NCBI GenBank assembly: GCA_025399215.1
Contig: MU621181.1
Coordinates: 9,190 to 60,022, forward strand
DNA: 50,833 nucleotides
Direction of reading: 5' to 3'
From: Globomyces pollinis-pini
Lineage: Eukaryota; Chytridiomycota; Chytridiomycetes; Rhizophydiales; Globomycetaceae
This document shows positions 1-12,400 of this stretch, one piece after another (positions within the stretch are counted from its first letter, which is position 1; each line of letters begins with the position of its first letter). The notes under the pieces are model-generated. The model had not been told where the DNA came from, did no database searches, and saw nothing but the letters and a program-made list of their open reading frames with translations. The position numbers and the translations under genes were made by a program.

Positions 1-186
1 TTAATTAAAGATATACATATTTTATTGGTACATGGAAGAAATTAGTATGAGAGAGTTTTTTAATGGTTCGAGAAACAGACGTGAGAATTGAGAGCCTAAC
101 GTCAAATGAATATCCAATGTCGACGTGAAGGATCAACAAAGTAGAAAGGTTGGAAATAGTATTAATAGCTTGGTTGGATCTTCTTT

Positions 187-937
187 TTAGCATATTCCAT
201 CACCCAAATCACACTGTTTCTTTGATATTGCACTTTGATTGACTTCATCAGAATCGGTATGAAGTGGAAGTTCAATCGATTCATGGTCATTTTTGGTAGA
301 TGGATCTGTATATTCAATAAAGAACGGATGTCCATCATCTTGTAAAGTAAAATCACTAAAACCAGATTCATATAAAGGTATCTGAATTTCTTGATCTAAT
401 TCTTCACAAAAAGTCACTCTATTTTGATTTCGAGTTCGGAATTCTAATACCAAGTTGGTACGTACAACATTAAATCTGGTTCCAGTCAGAACGAATTTCA
501 ATTCTGGATATGAATTAAGGGAATTTAAATTCTTGATGTATTCCATACCAGCCAATACAATCTAAAATCATTAGTCTATCAATCATACCTTTTTACGATG
601 ATCCACTACCAACCAATCTTGAAAGGCTGTACAGACAAACCAAGAGGGTAAAACAAACAAACCGATCCAATAAGTGGAAAGTAAATTGATAGAAACAAGC
701 AATATACTTGTCCATAACAACAGTAACCCCAGCCAAGTATAACAGAATAACTTTGATTTCCGAAACCGAAGCATGGCCAAATTCAAATCATTGATCAACT
801 TCATAAAGTCTTGTTTGTTCAACTAAACAATCAGAATATCCAAATCATACATAAGCATCTAGACTTGAATGGTAAGTGGCATCAAAAACAACGTAATATT
901 CTGAAGTTTCCAAACCAGAAACACAATGCAATTTCAT
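187..937 (-). CDS. Two-TM small membrane protein, family member 1 of 4
   Basis: Three exons (937-851, 822-589, 561-187) give 231 aa, using 28- and 27-nt introns. The start is the ATG at 937, which opens with MKLH; the other three family members in this window (43.1, 44.6, 45.5 kb) also begin M-x-x-H. Exon 1 is 29 codons and ends with a Tyr codon. Exon 2 opens with Leu and holds a segment with a conserved Asn, followed by a hydrophobic hairpin of two TM helices. Exon 3 is a short beta-rich region (LVLEFRTR) ending in an acidic tail. The intron positions match those of the copies at 43.1 and 45.5 kb. I do not recognise the family and propose no function beyond an integral membrane protein. The gene model is fairly sure because the paralogues support it. 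Confidence 0.8.
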
Positions 938-1354
938 TCACTCTCTCCAACTTTAGTAAACAATTTTTTTAGCGTTGGTTGGTCATTTTTGTTGTTAAAT
1001 TTGGTCGGTGGTACAATGGAACACAATGAATTTTTAATCAACTCTTTGAAGATGAAGATGTTTGGACATTGGGATTCATTATGTTTGAATGCCATTGTGA
1101 TTTGGAAATTCCTTTGTTTTGGGGGTATATTAAACCGGTGTTGTCGGAGGTGGTGTTGCGTGGTGGTACACAGTGGAATATCCTCGACTTCGAACGTTCA
1201 ATTTAAAAATACTCTTATTCATAGTAGATAACTTTCTTTTTCGTTTTATTGATGTTCATAAAGCCATCCATTATACAAATTAAAGGAAATCTATCAATTC
1301 TTTGGTTGCATGAAATTAAAATGTAAGTACTAACTTCATATTCTATATCCAACA
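938..1354. other. Intergenic region between two minus-strand genes
   Basis: This stretch is the 5' side of the two-TM gene and the 3' side of the wax-synthase-like gene. A 101-codon plus-strand frame at 926-1231 overlaps the start of the two-TM gene antisense. It has no recognisable domain and no splice support. I see nothing else here. Confidence 0.5.
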
Positions 1355-2573
1355 CTATAGAATATTTCTCATGTACGTCAACAGGTTTACGATATCGGAA
1401 TAGTCGTGTCCACGCACATACGTCCCAAAAACCAAAGGCGCAGTCCATAAAATCACCGAATATGTATAAATCCATAATATGACACTTGGCAATCTACGAA
1501 GAAGATGGAAGCCAGTTGCTTTGTAAACGGCAGATACTACAAACGTTTCTAAAAACACTAGTGCAGCATGAAGGAGAAAAAATGCAAGCTGTTCTCCAGT
1601 AGATTGAATACCAATTAATAATAGCAACCATTCATGAGTAATTCCACTGAAAGCGAACGTGCCCACCACTGCCATTAAAGTCAATATATATGGTGGTTTT
1701 CGATTTGGATTCTGTTTTAAATCGTATCCAAATAACTTCAATATAGGATTATACACTGCCATCTTCAAGAATGGTTGTACGGCTAAATTCCTACCAAACT
1801 ATTATTCACTAACAGTTACCATCTGTTTGCCCAGAAATCACCAATAGATGTGGCCATATACGGATTCTGCATTGAGTGTTGAAAAGGGAGATCAAAGAGA
1901 GCAGCATAGCAATGCCCATATATTGTATGACCTAACCATCAACCACAATATCATACTCATTCGGATAAATGACAACAGCCCCAACCCAAACAAGATATAA
2001 TTCAAAGATTGTCGATCAGTAATGTCAAACATTGTCCAAGATTTTGGTTCCCAATCATGAGCATAATAATTAAAATAGGTGGTGGAAAAACATATCCAAA
2101 ACAAATCCCAAGCAAACGTTTGTAGTAATTGAAAATAGTAAGATTTAGATTGAGATTTGATATGATAAACTGTTCTTGCCAAATATTTTCCAGCCATTTG
2201 ATCATTTCGTTTTCGACACTGTATTCTAAACAAAGCACGATTTTTGATCGTATCAAATGTATACCAGAAGTACATATAATCTCTTAATTTTTTACAAGTG
2301 GATTCAGTGTGTGGAACCATACACATTGCAGATAATCGAACCAGAATTAGAAAGTACGGACCACCACCAACAAACCCCAATCCTTTGATGTAAAATGGCA
2401 GCGATAGTATGCTAAGGGTGAAAATGAGTGTGATAGCTCGTGAATTGAAAGATTGCATCAAGTAGAAATGAATGATGTTGATTAGATCTAATATTTTTTA
2501 GATTTAATATTGTACTTTGAGTGATTGGATTTCCAAATAAAACCAATATTGCAAACGACGTGTTGACCTCCAT
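1355..2573 (-). CDS. Wax-synthase-like MBOAT (MBOAT_2) acyltransferase, 379 aa
   Basis: Four exons are joined by 28-, 25- and 26-nt introns. Removing them gives exactly 380 codons. The first intron is 2515-2488 and the second 1956-1932; the second restores the frame through LFDLPF. The product is a polytopic membrane protein. The family signature runs DLPFQHSMQNPY, then GDFWANRW, then FSGITHEW near residue 287, where the His is the expected catalytic residue of membrane-bound O-acyltransferases. This family esterifies fatty alcohols or other hydroxyl acceptors with acyl-CoA, usually at the ER. The acceptor here cannot be told from sequence. The chosen start is MEVNTS at 2573. In-frame ATGs further upstream would add a basic, charged extension, which is less likely before a first TM helix. 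Confidence 0.82.
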
Positions 2574-3060
2574 CTTGTTCTTCCTTTGGTAACATTTTTC
2601 CCTTTGTTTGGTCACTTTCACATGGTTCTCAATTGTTGATTGAATCAACATCAAGATTAGGTTTAATGGGATAGGTATCTAGTACTTAGAATCTAATGTA
2701 CATAAAACAGAATATAATATCAAATCTGTATTATTTCATACTGATATTTTTTTCGAAATCAGGAATTGTTGGATGTTTTTATTGGTATAAAGTATCAATT
2801 ATCTGATATCTTAATCATAACTAATTTATCTCAAATTTGATAATATTTCAGAATGAATTGATAATCTGTGTATTGAATACCTCATACCATATTTAAAAAT
2901 TCATTAGGAAACAAAAAATTCCACATTCAAATACAATTTGATTTCAGTTGAAATCAATAGTAAAAAATTACAAAGAAATCAAATTGAATCTGAACTGAAA
3001 CGGCTAACATTGACCGTACCAGGATCATCCAATTATTGTGTTCTTTGATTCTTGAATTCA
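2574..3060. other. Divergent intergenic/promoter region
   Basis: This is very AT-rich DNA between the divergent acyltransferase and lipocalin genes, presumably holding both promoters. I see no further ORF of note and no repeat. Confidence 0.5.
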
Positions 3061-3657
3061 ATGTTACTAATCCTAATTCAAAGTTGGTGTATCTGGGCTT
3101 CCCCAATATCTACTATCAATCGTGCTACTCCAGGTACTCTCGCCTCCTTGCATTCCTATCCTGTTTGTAACGCTCCAGGAAGTGTTTGTGAAATTGATGC
3201 TGCAAAGTACTTGGGTGAATGGTATGATATTGGTCATACTACAAATGTCCCTTATGGAACAGATTATAAATGCATTCGTAACAACTACTCTGCTTCATCT
3301 CCAAAAGATGTTCAATTAGATATTTCAGCTATCACTCTTGCAAACAATGAACCTAGACGATTGATTGGTCGTGGGGAAGGATATTCTTCATCTCAATATC
3401 GATTTAATTTCCCAGGAATTCATGATGACTCTACCGGACCAAATTATACTATCCAAAACGTATGGATGAACAATGAAGGTCAATATGTTCGAGCATTAGT
3501 TACTAATCCTCGAGGAGGTATTTGGGTTTTGTCTAGAATCAAAACTTTGCCTCAATCGGAAGTGGATGAAATGTTAGCGTATTCTAGTGCTAGTGGGTAT
3601 GCTCCATACTTGGGTGATAACAAGGCAGGTTGGTTCACTACCGATCAAAGTTGCTGA
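3061..3657 (+). CDS. Secreted lipocalin-family protein, 198 aa
   Basis: This is an intronless gene. The first ATG, at 3061, gives a hydrophobic N-terminus (MLLILIQSWCIWASPIS) that looks like a signal peptide. The lipocalin motif 1 is clear: YLGEWYDIG with Trp near residue 54, followed by alternating strand-like segments, and a near-C-terminal WVLSR that matches the conserved strand H/Arg motif of the family. It has Cys residues at 36 and 43, one in YKCIRN, and one at the extreme C-terminus, which suits a secreted disulfide-bonded barrel. Lipocalins bind small hydrophobic ligands; the ligand here is unknown. The acyltransferase on the opposite strand shares the intergenic region, so co-regulation in lipid handling is possible but only inferred. 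Confidence 0.85.
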   Translation: MLLILIQSWCIWASPISTINRATPGTLASLHSYPVCNAPGSVCEIDAAKYLGEWYDIGHTTNVPYGTDYKCIRNNYSASSPKDVQLDISAITLANNEPRRLIGRGEGYSSSQYRFNFPGIHDDSTGPNYTIQNVWMNNEGQYVRALVTNPRGGIWVLSRIKTLPQSEVDEMLAYSSASGYAPYLGDNKAGWFTTDQSC

Positions 3658-3917
3658 ATTCTTTCTCAATAAAACCAATTCAATTTAAACCTCAATTAAA
3701 AACCAGTTGAAAAAACACGGAATGTGAACTTGTAGATTTATGTTATAGTGTAACAATAGAATAGTACTTGAGTACTTTCAGTACACCAATAGAATAGTAT
3801 TCTTCATGCTGAATTGAATCACTCAAGTCATGCTGTAGGTTTTGAATCCATGTCCCGTCCGTTTAATGACGCAGGGGCGCAGGTCATCAGATTCAATGAA
3901 ACTATTCTTTGTCTTGA
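3658..3917. repeat. Intergenic region with a 13-bp direct repeat flanking a palindrome
   Basis: The 13-mer CAATAGAATAGTA occurs at 3754-3766 and again at 3787-3799. The palindromic AGTACTTGAGTACT lies between them at 3763-3776. The region sits between the lipocalin and the coiled-coil gene, so it could be a regulatory element of the downstream gene or just low-complexity AT DNA. Confidence 0.55.
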
Positions 3918-5129
3918 ATGTCGAAACGAATTAATGGTAAATTAGAATTGATTTGAACTGTAGACGATGCCAATCAACTATGGGTAAAAGCAAACGAAAC
4001 TTTTGTTACTCAATACGAACACTGGAAATCTCAACCTACCACCACTTATGGTGAAGATATTCCTAACATTCACTCCCCTACAAACTCTATTGTGAAAGCT
4101 ACCGTAAAACATTCTACCCGTTTAACGGAAATCCCTTCTAGTGGTGGAGTGTTGGATAACGGTACTTTTAAGAAAAAGAGATCTGCGTTTCGTTTGTCTG
4201 GGGATATATTCACTTACATGGAACGATTGGAACAAGTGAATGAAGAACTTAAGAATCAATTGGATACTGCTTTGGGTAACCTGAACGATTCAGAAGTTGT
4301 TCATAAACGGGTCACTTTAGCCTCTCGCAGTATGACTGAATCGTTACAACAACAAATCAAAATCGCAAATGAAACATTAAAAAATTCCGATGTACAACAT
4401 CATAAAGTAGTATGTCAATTTGAAAAGGATATTGAAGAAATACGTCAGCAATTATCAATCGCCAATAGTCAAATCGAACAATTGCAACATGACAAAAAAA
4501 AGCTATTACATAATAGCAATGAAATAAAACAAGAAAGTAGGGAAATGGAGCAATCTGATTATCAACTTATCCAAAATCTTAATGAGCAAATTGAATCCTT
4601 AGAAACTCTAAATGCAAAACTAATCTCCCAGTTATCTGAATCAGAAAAACGTAACCAAAAACAAGAGCAAGATTTAATTATCTTATGGACACGTATCAAT
4701 GATTTACATTCCACATTACAATCATCAAAACATATTGAATCACTCTATGAAAAACAATGCCAAACAATTGAAGAATTGAAGATCGAATTAGAACATGCCA
4801 GAGATATCACACACATGGATACTATTGATGAACAAGATTTCAAACCAATGTCGGATATGCTACACACCAATCTGTTCCATACACCTGAAGGTTGGGAATG
4901 GTAATTTTTTATCACTTATTTTAGGACTCCATGGCTTGCTCGTGCAACTTCCAAAGCCTGGCAACGTGATCTACAGGGCCTTAAGAATGAAATCCATGAG
5001 TTAAAGGAACATCGATATCAGGCATTTAGCCGTGCCAAGAATGAGACTGGGAACATAATTCTCGGTTTATTGTCATATGTGCCGTTTTCAGGCAAGTTTA
5101 TACCTGCTAGTGAACCTAAGGATAAGTAA
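3918..5129 (+). CDS. Coiled-coil protein of unknown function, 386 aa
   Basis: Three exons are joined by a 27-nt intron just after the first seven codons and a 24-nt intron near 4900. The spliced length is 387 codons including the stop. The N-terminal ~65 residues are Ser/Thr/Pro-rich. The middle (about residues 100-300) is rich in heptads (MERLEQVNEELKNQL, then a long Gln/Glu/Lys stretch), so a long coiled coil is expected. The C-terminal exon carries TPWLARATSKAWQRDL, a second helical stretch, and a short hydrophobic segment (NIILGLLSYVPFSG) near the end. I recognise no named family. It could be a tether, a scaffold or a flagellar or cytoskeletal accessory protein. The gene converges on the membrane protein at 5248. 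Confidence 0.75.
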
Positions 5130-5247
5130 TCCATCCTTCAATCCAATATTAATACTGTGCACATACAAATATAATTTTTTGTTTCTTTAATCATAGTTTT
5201 ATTTAATGTATTGCATCCGTCATTATGTAATAGGAGATTTTATGATT

Positions 5248-6184
5248 CTACCTTTTCATTGGGATACTTATCCGTTTAGTGTCCCGAGTATCAAGACACG
5301 AAGGATTTGAAAGTTCAGAATCAGGTAGTCGCAATTCCACACTAAACTTCATATCAAGAATTTGAATATAAACCAATGCCTGAATCATTGGTTGAAATGA
5401 ATACTGTAATCCAATTATCACCTGCAAGTACAGTATAAAAGCTAAATCAGAAGTGATTAATACTGTATACACGTATCCAGAAATGAAAATAAAGTTGAGA
5501 ACACATATCATCATGATTTTGAACACCAATTTGTTGAAGAATTGATCGAATTTGGGTCGGTCAATCGGCAACTGATTTTCACGAATTTTTACTGTATCAA
5601 TCTTGATAGTATATGATATAAATATTGAGACTGTAGTATCGACTATGATTTGAAATGATGTCCATACCAAAGGCATCACTGTTGCAAACTAACTTTCAGT
5701 CAACACATAGTACCTTTTCAAACATCGCTAACCCGGCGTATTTCGATAACCCAACACTAACCTGAGCTAAACCCAAAGTGCATATACCAATAATGACTAA
5801 TACAATTTGAAAAATAGTCACTCGTTTAGACGTTATCCAAGGTACTAGTACATGTAACAATTTCAATAATTCTACATTCTGAATCACACATGATATTAGA
5901 TAGACTGTCCCCACAAAACGTCTTAAAACCTCTATAATCGCATTTGCATTTCCCAATAATTTGAAAATATTCCACAACACTCCGAATATTGTCAAATAAG
6001 CTAAATTTCGCGTAATAATACGTTTGGGAATGAATTGCTGTTGAAGTTTGTACAAGAATGCAAGTTGAGTTATTATTACGAGTGATGTGAGTATTACTAG
6101 AATACCTTGTAACATTTCATAATCTTCTGATTTTGGTTGATTCATTAAGGATTTATTTTCACGAATTTGACTAATTGTTGTCAA
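5248..6184 (-). CDS. Polytopic (about seven-TM) membrane protein, 303 aa
   Basis: Two exons (6184-5714 and 5688-5248) flank a 25-nt intron, phase 0, at FEK|FAT. The product is strongly hydrophobic with about seven TM helices, a short polar N-terminus and a ~30-residue Ser/Asp-rich cytosolic-type tail. No GPCR signature (DRY, NPxxY) is visible, so I call it 7-TM-like only. Another protein of the same size and topology lies at 35587-36593, and both have a similar mid-region pattern (hydrophobic helix, then KLL/YKI, then a short loop, then SKR or ADR). Homology between them is possible but weak. The gene is divergent from the flagellar dynein and shares a 283-bp promoter region that contains a repeated CRE-like motif. 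Confidence 0.75.
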
Positions 6185-6242
6185 ATTGGGTTATTAAATT
6201 AGAAAACTTATGTCCAACATTATTGTGTAAACGATATGGATC

Positions 6243-6409
6243 GAATGACGTGTTTTCATGTTCATTTGTTAAAGTATTATAATGCAAATCTCTCAGTTCT
6301 ATTTCCTTCACCTTGTAAGTTGTAATCAATAAATAAAAAAATTGTATAGTAAGAGTTGTAATTCAATTCAATTTATTCGATTAAAATCACATTTCATGAA
6401 TGACGTGTT
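6243..6409. promoter_or_regulatory. Duplicated CRE-like 12-mer in a divergent promoter
   Basis: GAATGACGTGTT occurs exactly twice, at 6243-6254 and 6398-6409, in the 283 bp between the 7-TM-like gene and the axonemal dynein gene. The core TGACGTG is the half-site type bound by bZIP factors of the ATF/CREB class. That it is a binding site is inference. Confidence 0.45.
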
Positions 6410-6467
6410 CCATTTGATTGAACAATAGAATTTCAATTCTTCAATTAATTATACAACATAACTGGGA

Positions 6468-9400
6468 ATGCCAGAGCATGAAAACTATGTGCAACAGAAT
6501 TCAATTGATACTGTTGAGAGTTCATCAGAATCTCTGCCAATATTACCTGGTATTGCAGATATACTACAAGAAGAGGAAAAATTACAACAAAAACGAATGT
6601 CAATGAATGGAGGGATATCACTACGAGGTGATTTTAATTATTATTTTAACGTTCAGAATTGGTTAAATTATCAAAAGCTGCTCGTGAAGCTAAAACAGTG
6701 ATGCCCAAAGAATTGTACAGTTTAATTAAAGCCAAACCACCATTACCAAAAAAATATACATATCATTCTCATATCATTGACGAACAATGGATGCGATTGG
6801 ATAACGCCAAGAATTATTCCCCAAAAGAATCAATTCGATTAGAAAAGTTCAATCAAAAACAATTGGATAAGAATCTACCTGTACAAAATAGACATAGTCA
6901 TCGCCATCGGATCATACCTGAAGCTAATCATTCCAATCAATCTGAAAATCAACCCAAAACTAATTTTAGAGAGAAATTGGTTGACTTTTTGATGTTTGTA
7001 TTTTCATATACTGATATTGTAGTGAACAACAGAATAGCACTATTGCATCAGAATTTAGTAATTGTATCATTTGAATTAAAATAAGGTGAAATGACTACCA
7101 TGATGTTGAGTAATCTCCCAAACCAGTTTGATTTGGATCCACGCACATACAAAGTCTTGAGTCGATTGATGGAAGATTTACCAGTGAAAGTCGGTGATGA
7201 TGCTGTTATTGAAGTAGAATTTCTATATTTAATTTGAAAGGCTTTTTATCAATATTTTACTGGCACTATTCTGTCGAGTTCTGTTGCAGAAATGGAGACA
7301 ACTTCCGTTGATAAGATACTTCAATATATTCCAAAGAAACTGGAATTTGCATTTCCAGATCTGGTTAATGGGTTATTGAAAGAAGCACAGACTGAATATA
7401 TGGAGGCTGGGAAACAAGCATCTGGTAAATTGATTTATTTAATTCAAAGTTGATTATATATTAAAGAAACAATACAAAACCCCAATCATGTAACTAATAG
7501 GTCTTTTTAATCTTAGAAAACGAATGGAAGATTTATCCGAAGTGTTTGGCAGTTTCCATGCACCTTGGCATGCAGATTTTATCGAGGCTAAAGAAAAATT
7601 AAGTCGTTTATTTTACTCATCGGACCCAATTCATCGAGAAGCACTTGATTTATGGTCGATTTATGAGTCACAGAAACTGATTGATGTAGCTCACATCAAA
7701 CTACAAAAAGATCCTTATCGAGTCTCTTCTTTCCGAAGCTTAGTTCTACTGCAAACAGAGAAATGTCGAAGTACACTATGGAATGGGTAATAGCGTCTAA
7801 TATTAACCTAGAAAGTTGGTTAGCTAACATTTTATTATTTTGTGGTCGGAAAACATACACAAAAAAGAAATCAGTTGTTACTGTTCATAGACAATCCGAT
7901 GAATTTTACAACTCACTCCAACAACTATTGATTAACCAAGCATTATCAATCATAGATAACTCCCTAAAAGATTATTTGTCTTTGTTTACTATTAAACCAA
8001 CCACTTTGGAGGAAACTCAGGAAAATTTAAAGTTATTGACTTCTAACCAGAAATCTCCTAGGTTTAATGTTAGATTGGAAATCAACCTTTCAACCCACTG
8101 TGTTGAATTTGACCCTCCACTTGAAGAAATACAACAATTGATGTTGGATGGAGTTAGATTTTTGCTCACCACTTGTGATAGTTTACCAATCATAAAATCT
8201 GCCTTGTTTTCGTCCCCTTCCCAAAGTACTTTTGATCAAGTCCTTACCAAACTTCGAACCACTTCAGCAAAAGGAAGGTTCGGCGCAGAGCCGCACGGAG
8301 GAGTCGTTTTACTATTGAGTGACGCTCAAGTCATTTCGGTAGATTTAGAAGCTAAAAAAGTCAAATCTGCACTGGAATATTTAGAGAACTATGCAAAGTC
8401 TTGTTTTGGTATTGCACACGAATACATTCAAAGGTACGATATATATTGTGCTTTGTTTTCGGATGATGTTGAACAAAGTATCAACTCATACTTTGATGAA
8501 TCACACTCATTTGATGAAACTATTATGGTAAATATAGTATTATTCATTGATCCCATTAGGAAATCAATCAATATCGTAAGATTGCATCATATTTGAACAC
8601 CCTTCCACAAGAGATCGAGCTGGTTTTGTTGGAAATACATGCAACCGAATTGCACCGAATAATCACCAACAGGATTAATTATTTGGCTTCAAAGTTTATT
8701 GCGCGTATCATTGATGATAATATCACAGCACAGAAACGGTAATATTTGTTGATACCTAATTTCTTAGAATCTGTCAACGGTACGAAGCGATCCAAGAAAA
8801 AGCATTACATGTACCGGACGGATTTAGAGAAATGGCTGAACAAATTGAGTACATGGAGGAGACAATCAAAACAGAACTACCCGATTTGTTAAAGTTGTTG
8901 GATGAAACGCAAAATCAAGTCATGTGCATTTTCAGTTTAACAGTTTTATCAGCCGAACACTTGGATTTGAATAACACAACATTCTCGTGGCCAAAGAGAA
9001 TAATTCCAATTTTAGAAGAACATCAGAAAATTATAAACTCAGCCAAACACAAATCGGAAGATTTATTAAAGGAAAGAAGAATTAGATTTGAACAAGAGTT
9101 GGAAGAACTTAAAGTTCAAGTTGAAGAATTACGAGAGGTTGGAGATTTGGATGAAATGCCTTTTTATGTAAAGAAGGCTCAAACTTTGGCCAAACAGCTT
9201 CAAAGTGCACAAGAAACTGTTTCCTCATTCAATAAAGAAGAAACCTTATTTGGATGGCCAATTACTACATACCCTCAGAGAAAAAAGATACTGACTACAT
9301 TGGAACCGTTTCAAGCTCTATTCACCACTGCCGTAAACTTCCAAAAAGGATATAAAAGATGGATGGATGGAGGGATTTTGGAATTGGATGCAGAGCAGAT

Positions 9401-12400
9401 CGAATCTGAACTTGACGGAATTAAACGTGATCTTCATCGGCTACTTGGAAATGTTTCTGATTCCCCTGCTACCCAACAGATTGCGCAATCCGTCAAAGAA
9501 AAAATTGACGAGTTTGAAGTGAACTTACCATTAATGCAAGTTATATGTAATCCAGGAATGCGAGACCGTCATTGGGAAAAGATGAGTGAAATTGCAAAAC
9601 AAGATATTAAACCTGATGGTAGTACAAGTTTAAGAAAGATGCTTAAACTCAATCTCGAATCATCTCTGGGTAGTTTCCAAGAAGTTAGTGGTATGTAAAA
9701 CGTTTTTAATATTTTCAGATGCGGCCGCCAAAGAGTACACTTTGGAAAAGAATATGCACAAAATGGCTGTAGAATGGGAGCCAATTGAGCTTATACTAAT
9801 CCCTTACAGAGAGTCTGGCACATTTGTACTATCTGGGTTAGATGATGCGCAACAGTTATTGGATGATCAAATTGTAAAGACTCAATCCATGCGCGGATCT
9901 CCTTACATAAAACCTTTTGAGGCACAGATACGAGAATGGGAGAGAAAATTGATTATGTCTCAAGAGATATTCGATGAATGGTTAAAAGTACAAGCTACAT
10001 GGTTGTACTTGGAACCTATTTTTAGTTCTGAAGATATTATGAATCAAATGCCTGAGGAAGGCAAAAAGTTCAAAATGGTTGACTTTAGCTGGAGACAAAT
10101 GATGACGGTAATCAAATGAGTATTCATTTTCTAGACTATCAACAAAGACAGACACGTATTAGTCGTTACAGACATTCCAAACTTATTGACGGACTTGCAA
10201 AAGAGTACCGTGTTTTTAGAAGAAATTTTGAAAGGACTTAATTCATATCTTGAAGTTAAGCGGTTGTACTTCCCTCGGTTCTTCTTTTTGTCTAATGATG
10301 AAATGCTTGAAATATTAAGTGAAACCAAAGACCCAACAAGAGTACAACCACATTTAAAGGTATTGAATGTATTTATTTAACAGTAGAAATGTTTTGAAGG
10401 AGTTGCAACGTTAGAATTTGATGATAACCTGGATATAATTAGTTTGTACTCAAGTGAGAAGGAGAGACTACCACTAGTAGAAAGAGTATCTACGGCAGAC
10501 GCAAAGGGTTCAGTCGAAAAGTGGTTATGCGGTGTAATTGATAGTCCATTTATTTATCTTTAGGTTGAGAATATGATGTTAAAAAGTGTCCAGCACACAG
10601 TATCTTTGGCTTATGAGGCTTTTTCAAAAACAGCTAGGGAAAAATGGGTTTTAGAATGGGCTGGTCAAGTGGTTATTGCGGTCAGTCAAATATTTTGGAC
10701 CTTGGGTTTGGAAACTGCCATTTCATCTGGAAAGGAGGCAATGCAGGAATTTTTGAAGAAATCAAATGAAGAGCTTAATGAAATAATCAAATTGGTTAGA
10801 GGTGAACTACCAAAGATGGCCAGATATACACTTGGAGCCTTAGTTGTTATCGACGTCCACGCTCGTGATGTAGTTAATAGCTTAATCAGTGACAAAGTTT
10901 CAGATACAATGGACTTTTCCTGGCTTTCTCAATTACGATATTATTGGGAAAATGGAAATGTAATGGTTCGTATGATCAATGCACACAAAAAATACGGCTA
11001 CGAGTATTTAGGAAACTCGGCCAGATTAGTCATTACACCACTTACAGACCGATGTTATCGTACCTTGATTGGTGCACTTCACCTTAACTTAGGAGGTGCC
11101 CCAGAAGGCCCTGCAGGTATAAAGTAACTATGTTGATGGTGATAGGGACCGGTAAAACGGAAACAACAAAAGATTTAGCAAAAGCATTAGCTAAGCAGTG
11201 CGTTGTATTCAATTGTTCCGACGGTTTAGATTATTTGGCGATGGGTAAATTCTTTAAAGGCTTGGCATCTTCTGGTGCATGGGCATGTTTTGATGAGTTC
11301 AACAGAATTGATTTAGAAGTACTATCAGTAGTGGCACAGCAAGTCTTGACTATTCAAAGAGCAGTTGCAATGGGGGTCAAAGAATTTGTTTTTGAAGGAA
11401 CAACATTACGATTGAACCCTCAATGTGCGGTATTTATCACCATGAATCCAGGTATTACATGTTAAATTTATTTTAGGGTACGCTGGTCGATCTGAGCTCC
11501 CCGATAACTTAAAAGCACTGTTTAGAACAGTGGCAATGATGGTACCCGACTATACGCTGATTTCTGAAATTACCCTTTACTCGTTTGGATTCATTGGAGC
11601 AAGAAATCTAGCAAGAAAAATATCTGCAACATACCGACTCTGCTCTGAACAATTATCTTCACAAGATCATGTAACTTATAATATTTTGCTAATTTTGAAG
11701 TATGATTATGGAATGAGAGCTGTGAAATCAGTTTTAACTGCTGCAGGAAACTTAAAACTAAAATATCCAGATGAAAACGAACAAATCTTGGTTCTAAGAT
11801 CAATTATAGATGTGAATCTGCCAAAGTTTTTGTCACAAGATATAGCATTGTTTAAGGGAATTGCCAGTGATTTATTTCCTGGCGTTGTATTACCAAAACC
11901 AGATTACGCAGTTTTAGATGCAGCAATCAAACAAGCGTGCTTAAAGATGAATCTAGAATTGGTTCCAGCATTTGTTGAAAAAACCATTCAATTATACGAA
12001 ATGATGCTGGTAAGACATGGTTATATGCTTGTCGGGGAACCGTTTTCAGGAAAAACATGTGCATATAAGGTATTAGCTGAATCTCTTTGTGAAATTGGCT
12101 CAAAACAACCAGAAGGTGTCGAAACAGAATGGTTGAAAGTACAATATAAAGTAATCAATCCAAAATCGATAACTATGGGACAACTTTATGGACAATTTGA
12201 TCCAATATCTCACGAATGGACAGATGGAGTTTTAGCAACCAGTTTCAGAGCTTATGCCAGTAGCACAAGTCCAGACAGAAAGTGGGTTATCTTTGATGGT
12301 CCTGTTGATGCTATATGGATAGAAAATATGAATACAGTATTAGATGACAACAAAAAGCTGTGCCTAATGAGTGGTAAAGATCTAGTTTTATTAAAATGGT

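Noticed and set aside
1..186. Minus-strand frame at the left edge
   Set aside because: No domain and no splice link to the two-TM gene; nothing supportable before its stop at 187.
926..1231. Plus-strand 101-codon frame
   Set aside because: It overlaps the start of the two-TM gene antisense, has no domain and no splice support, and is likely a shadow.
1892..1960. Apparent frameshift in the acyltransferase gene
   Set aside because: A 25-nt GT-AG intron (1956-1932) restores the frame through the conserved LFDLPF and DFW motifs.
7788..7816. 25-nt intron ending at the first TAG in the dynein linker exon
   Set aside because: That acceptor breaks the reading frame; the AG four bases further (29-nt intron) keeps it and gives LWNGWLANIL.
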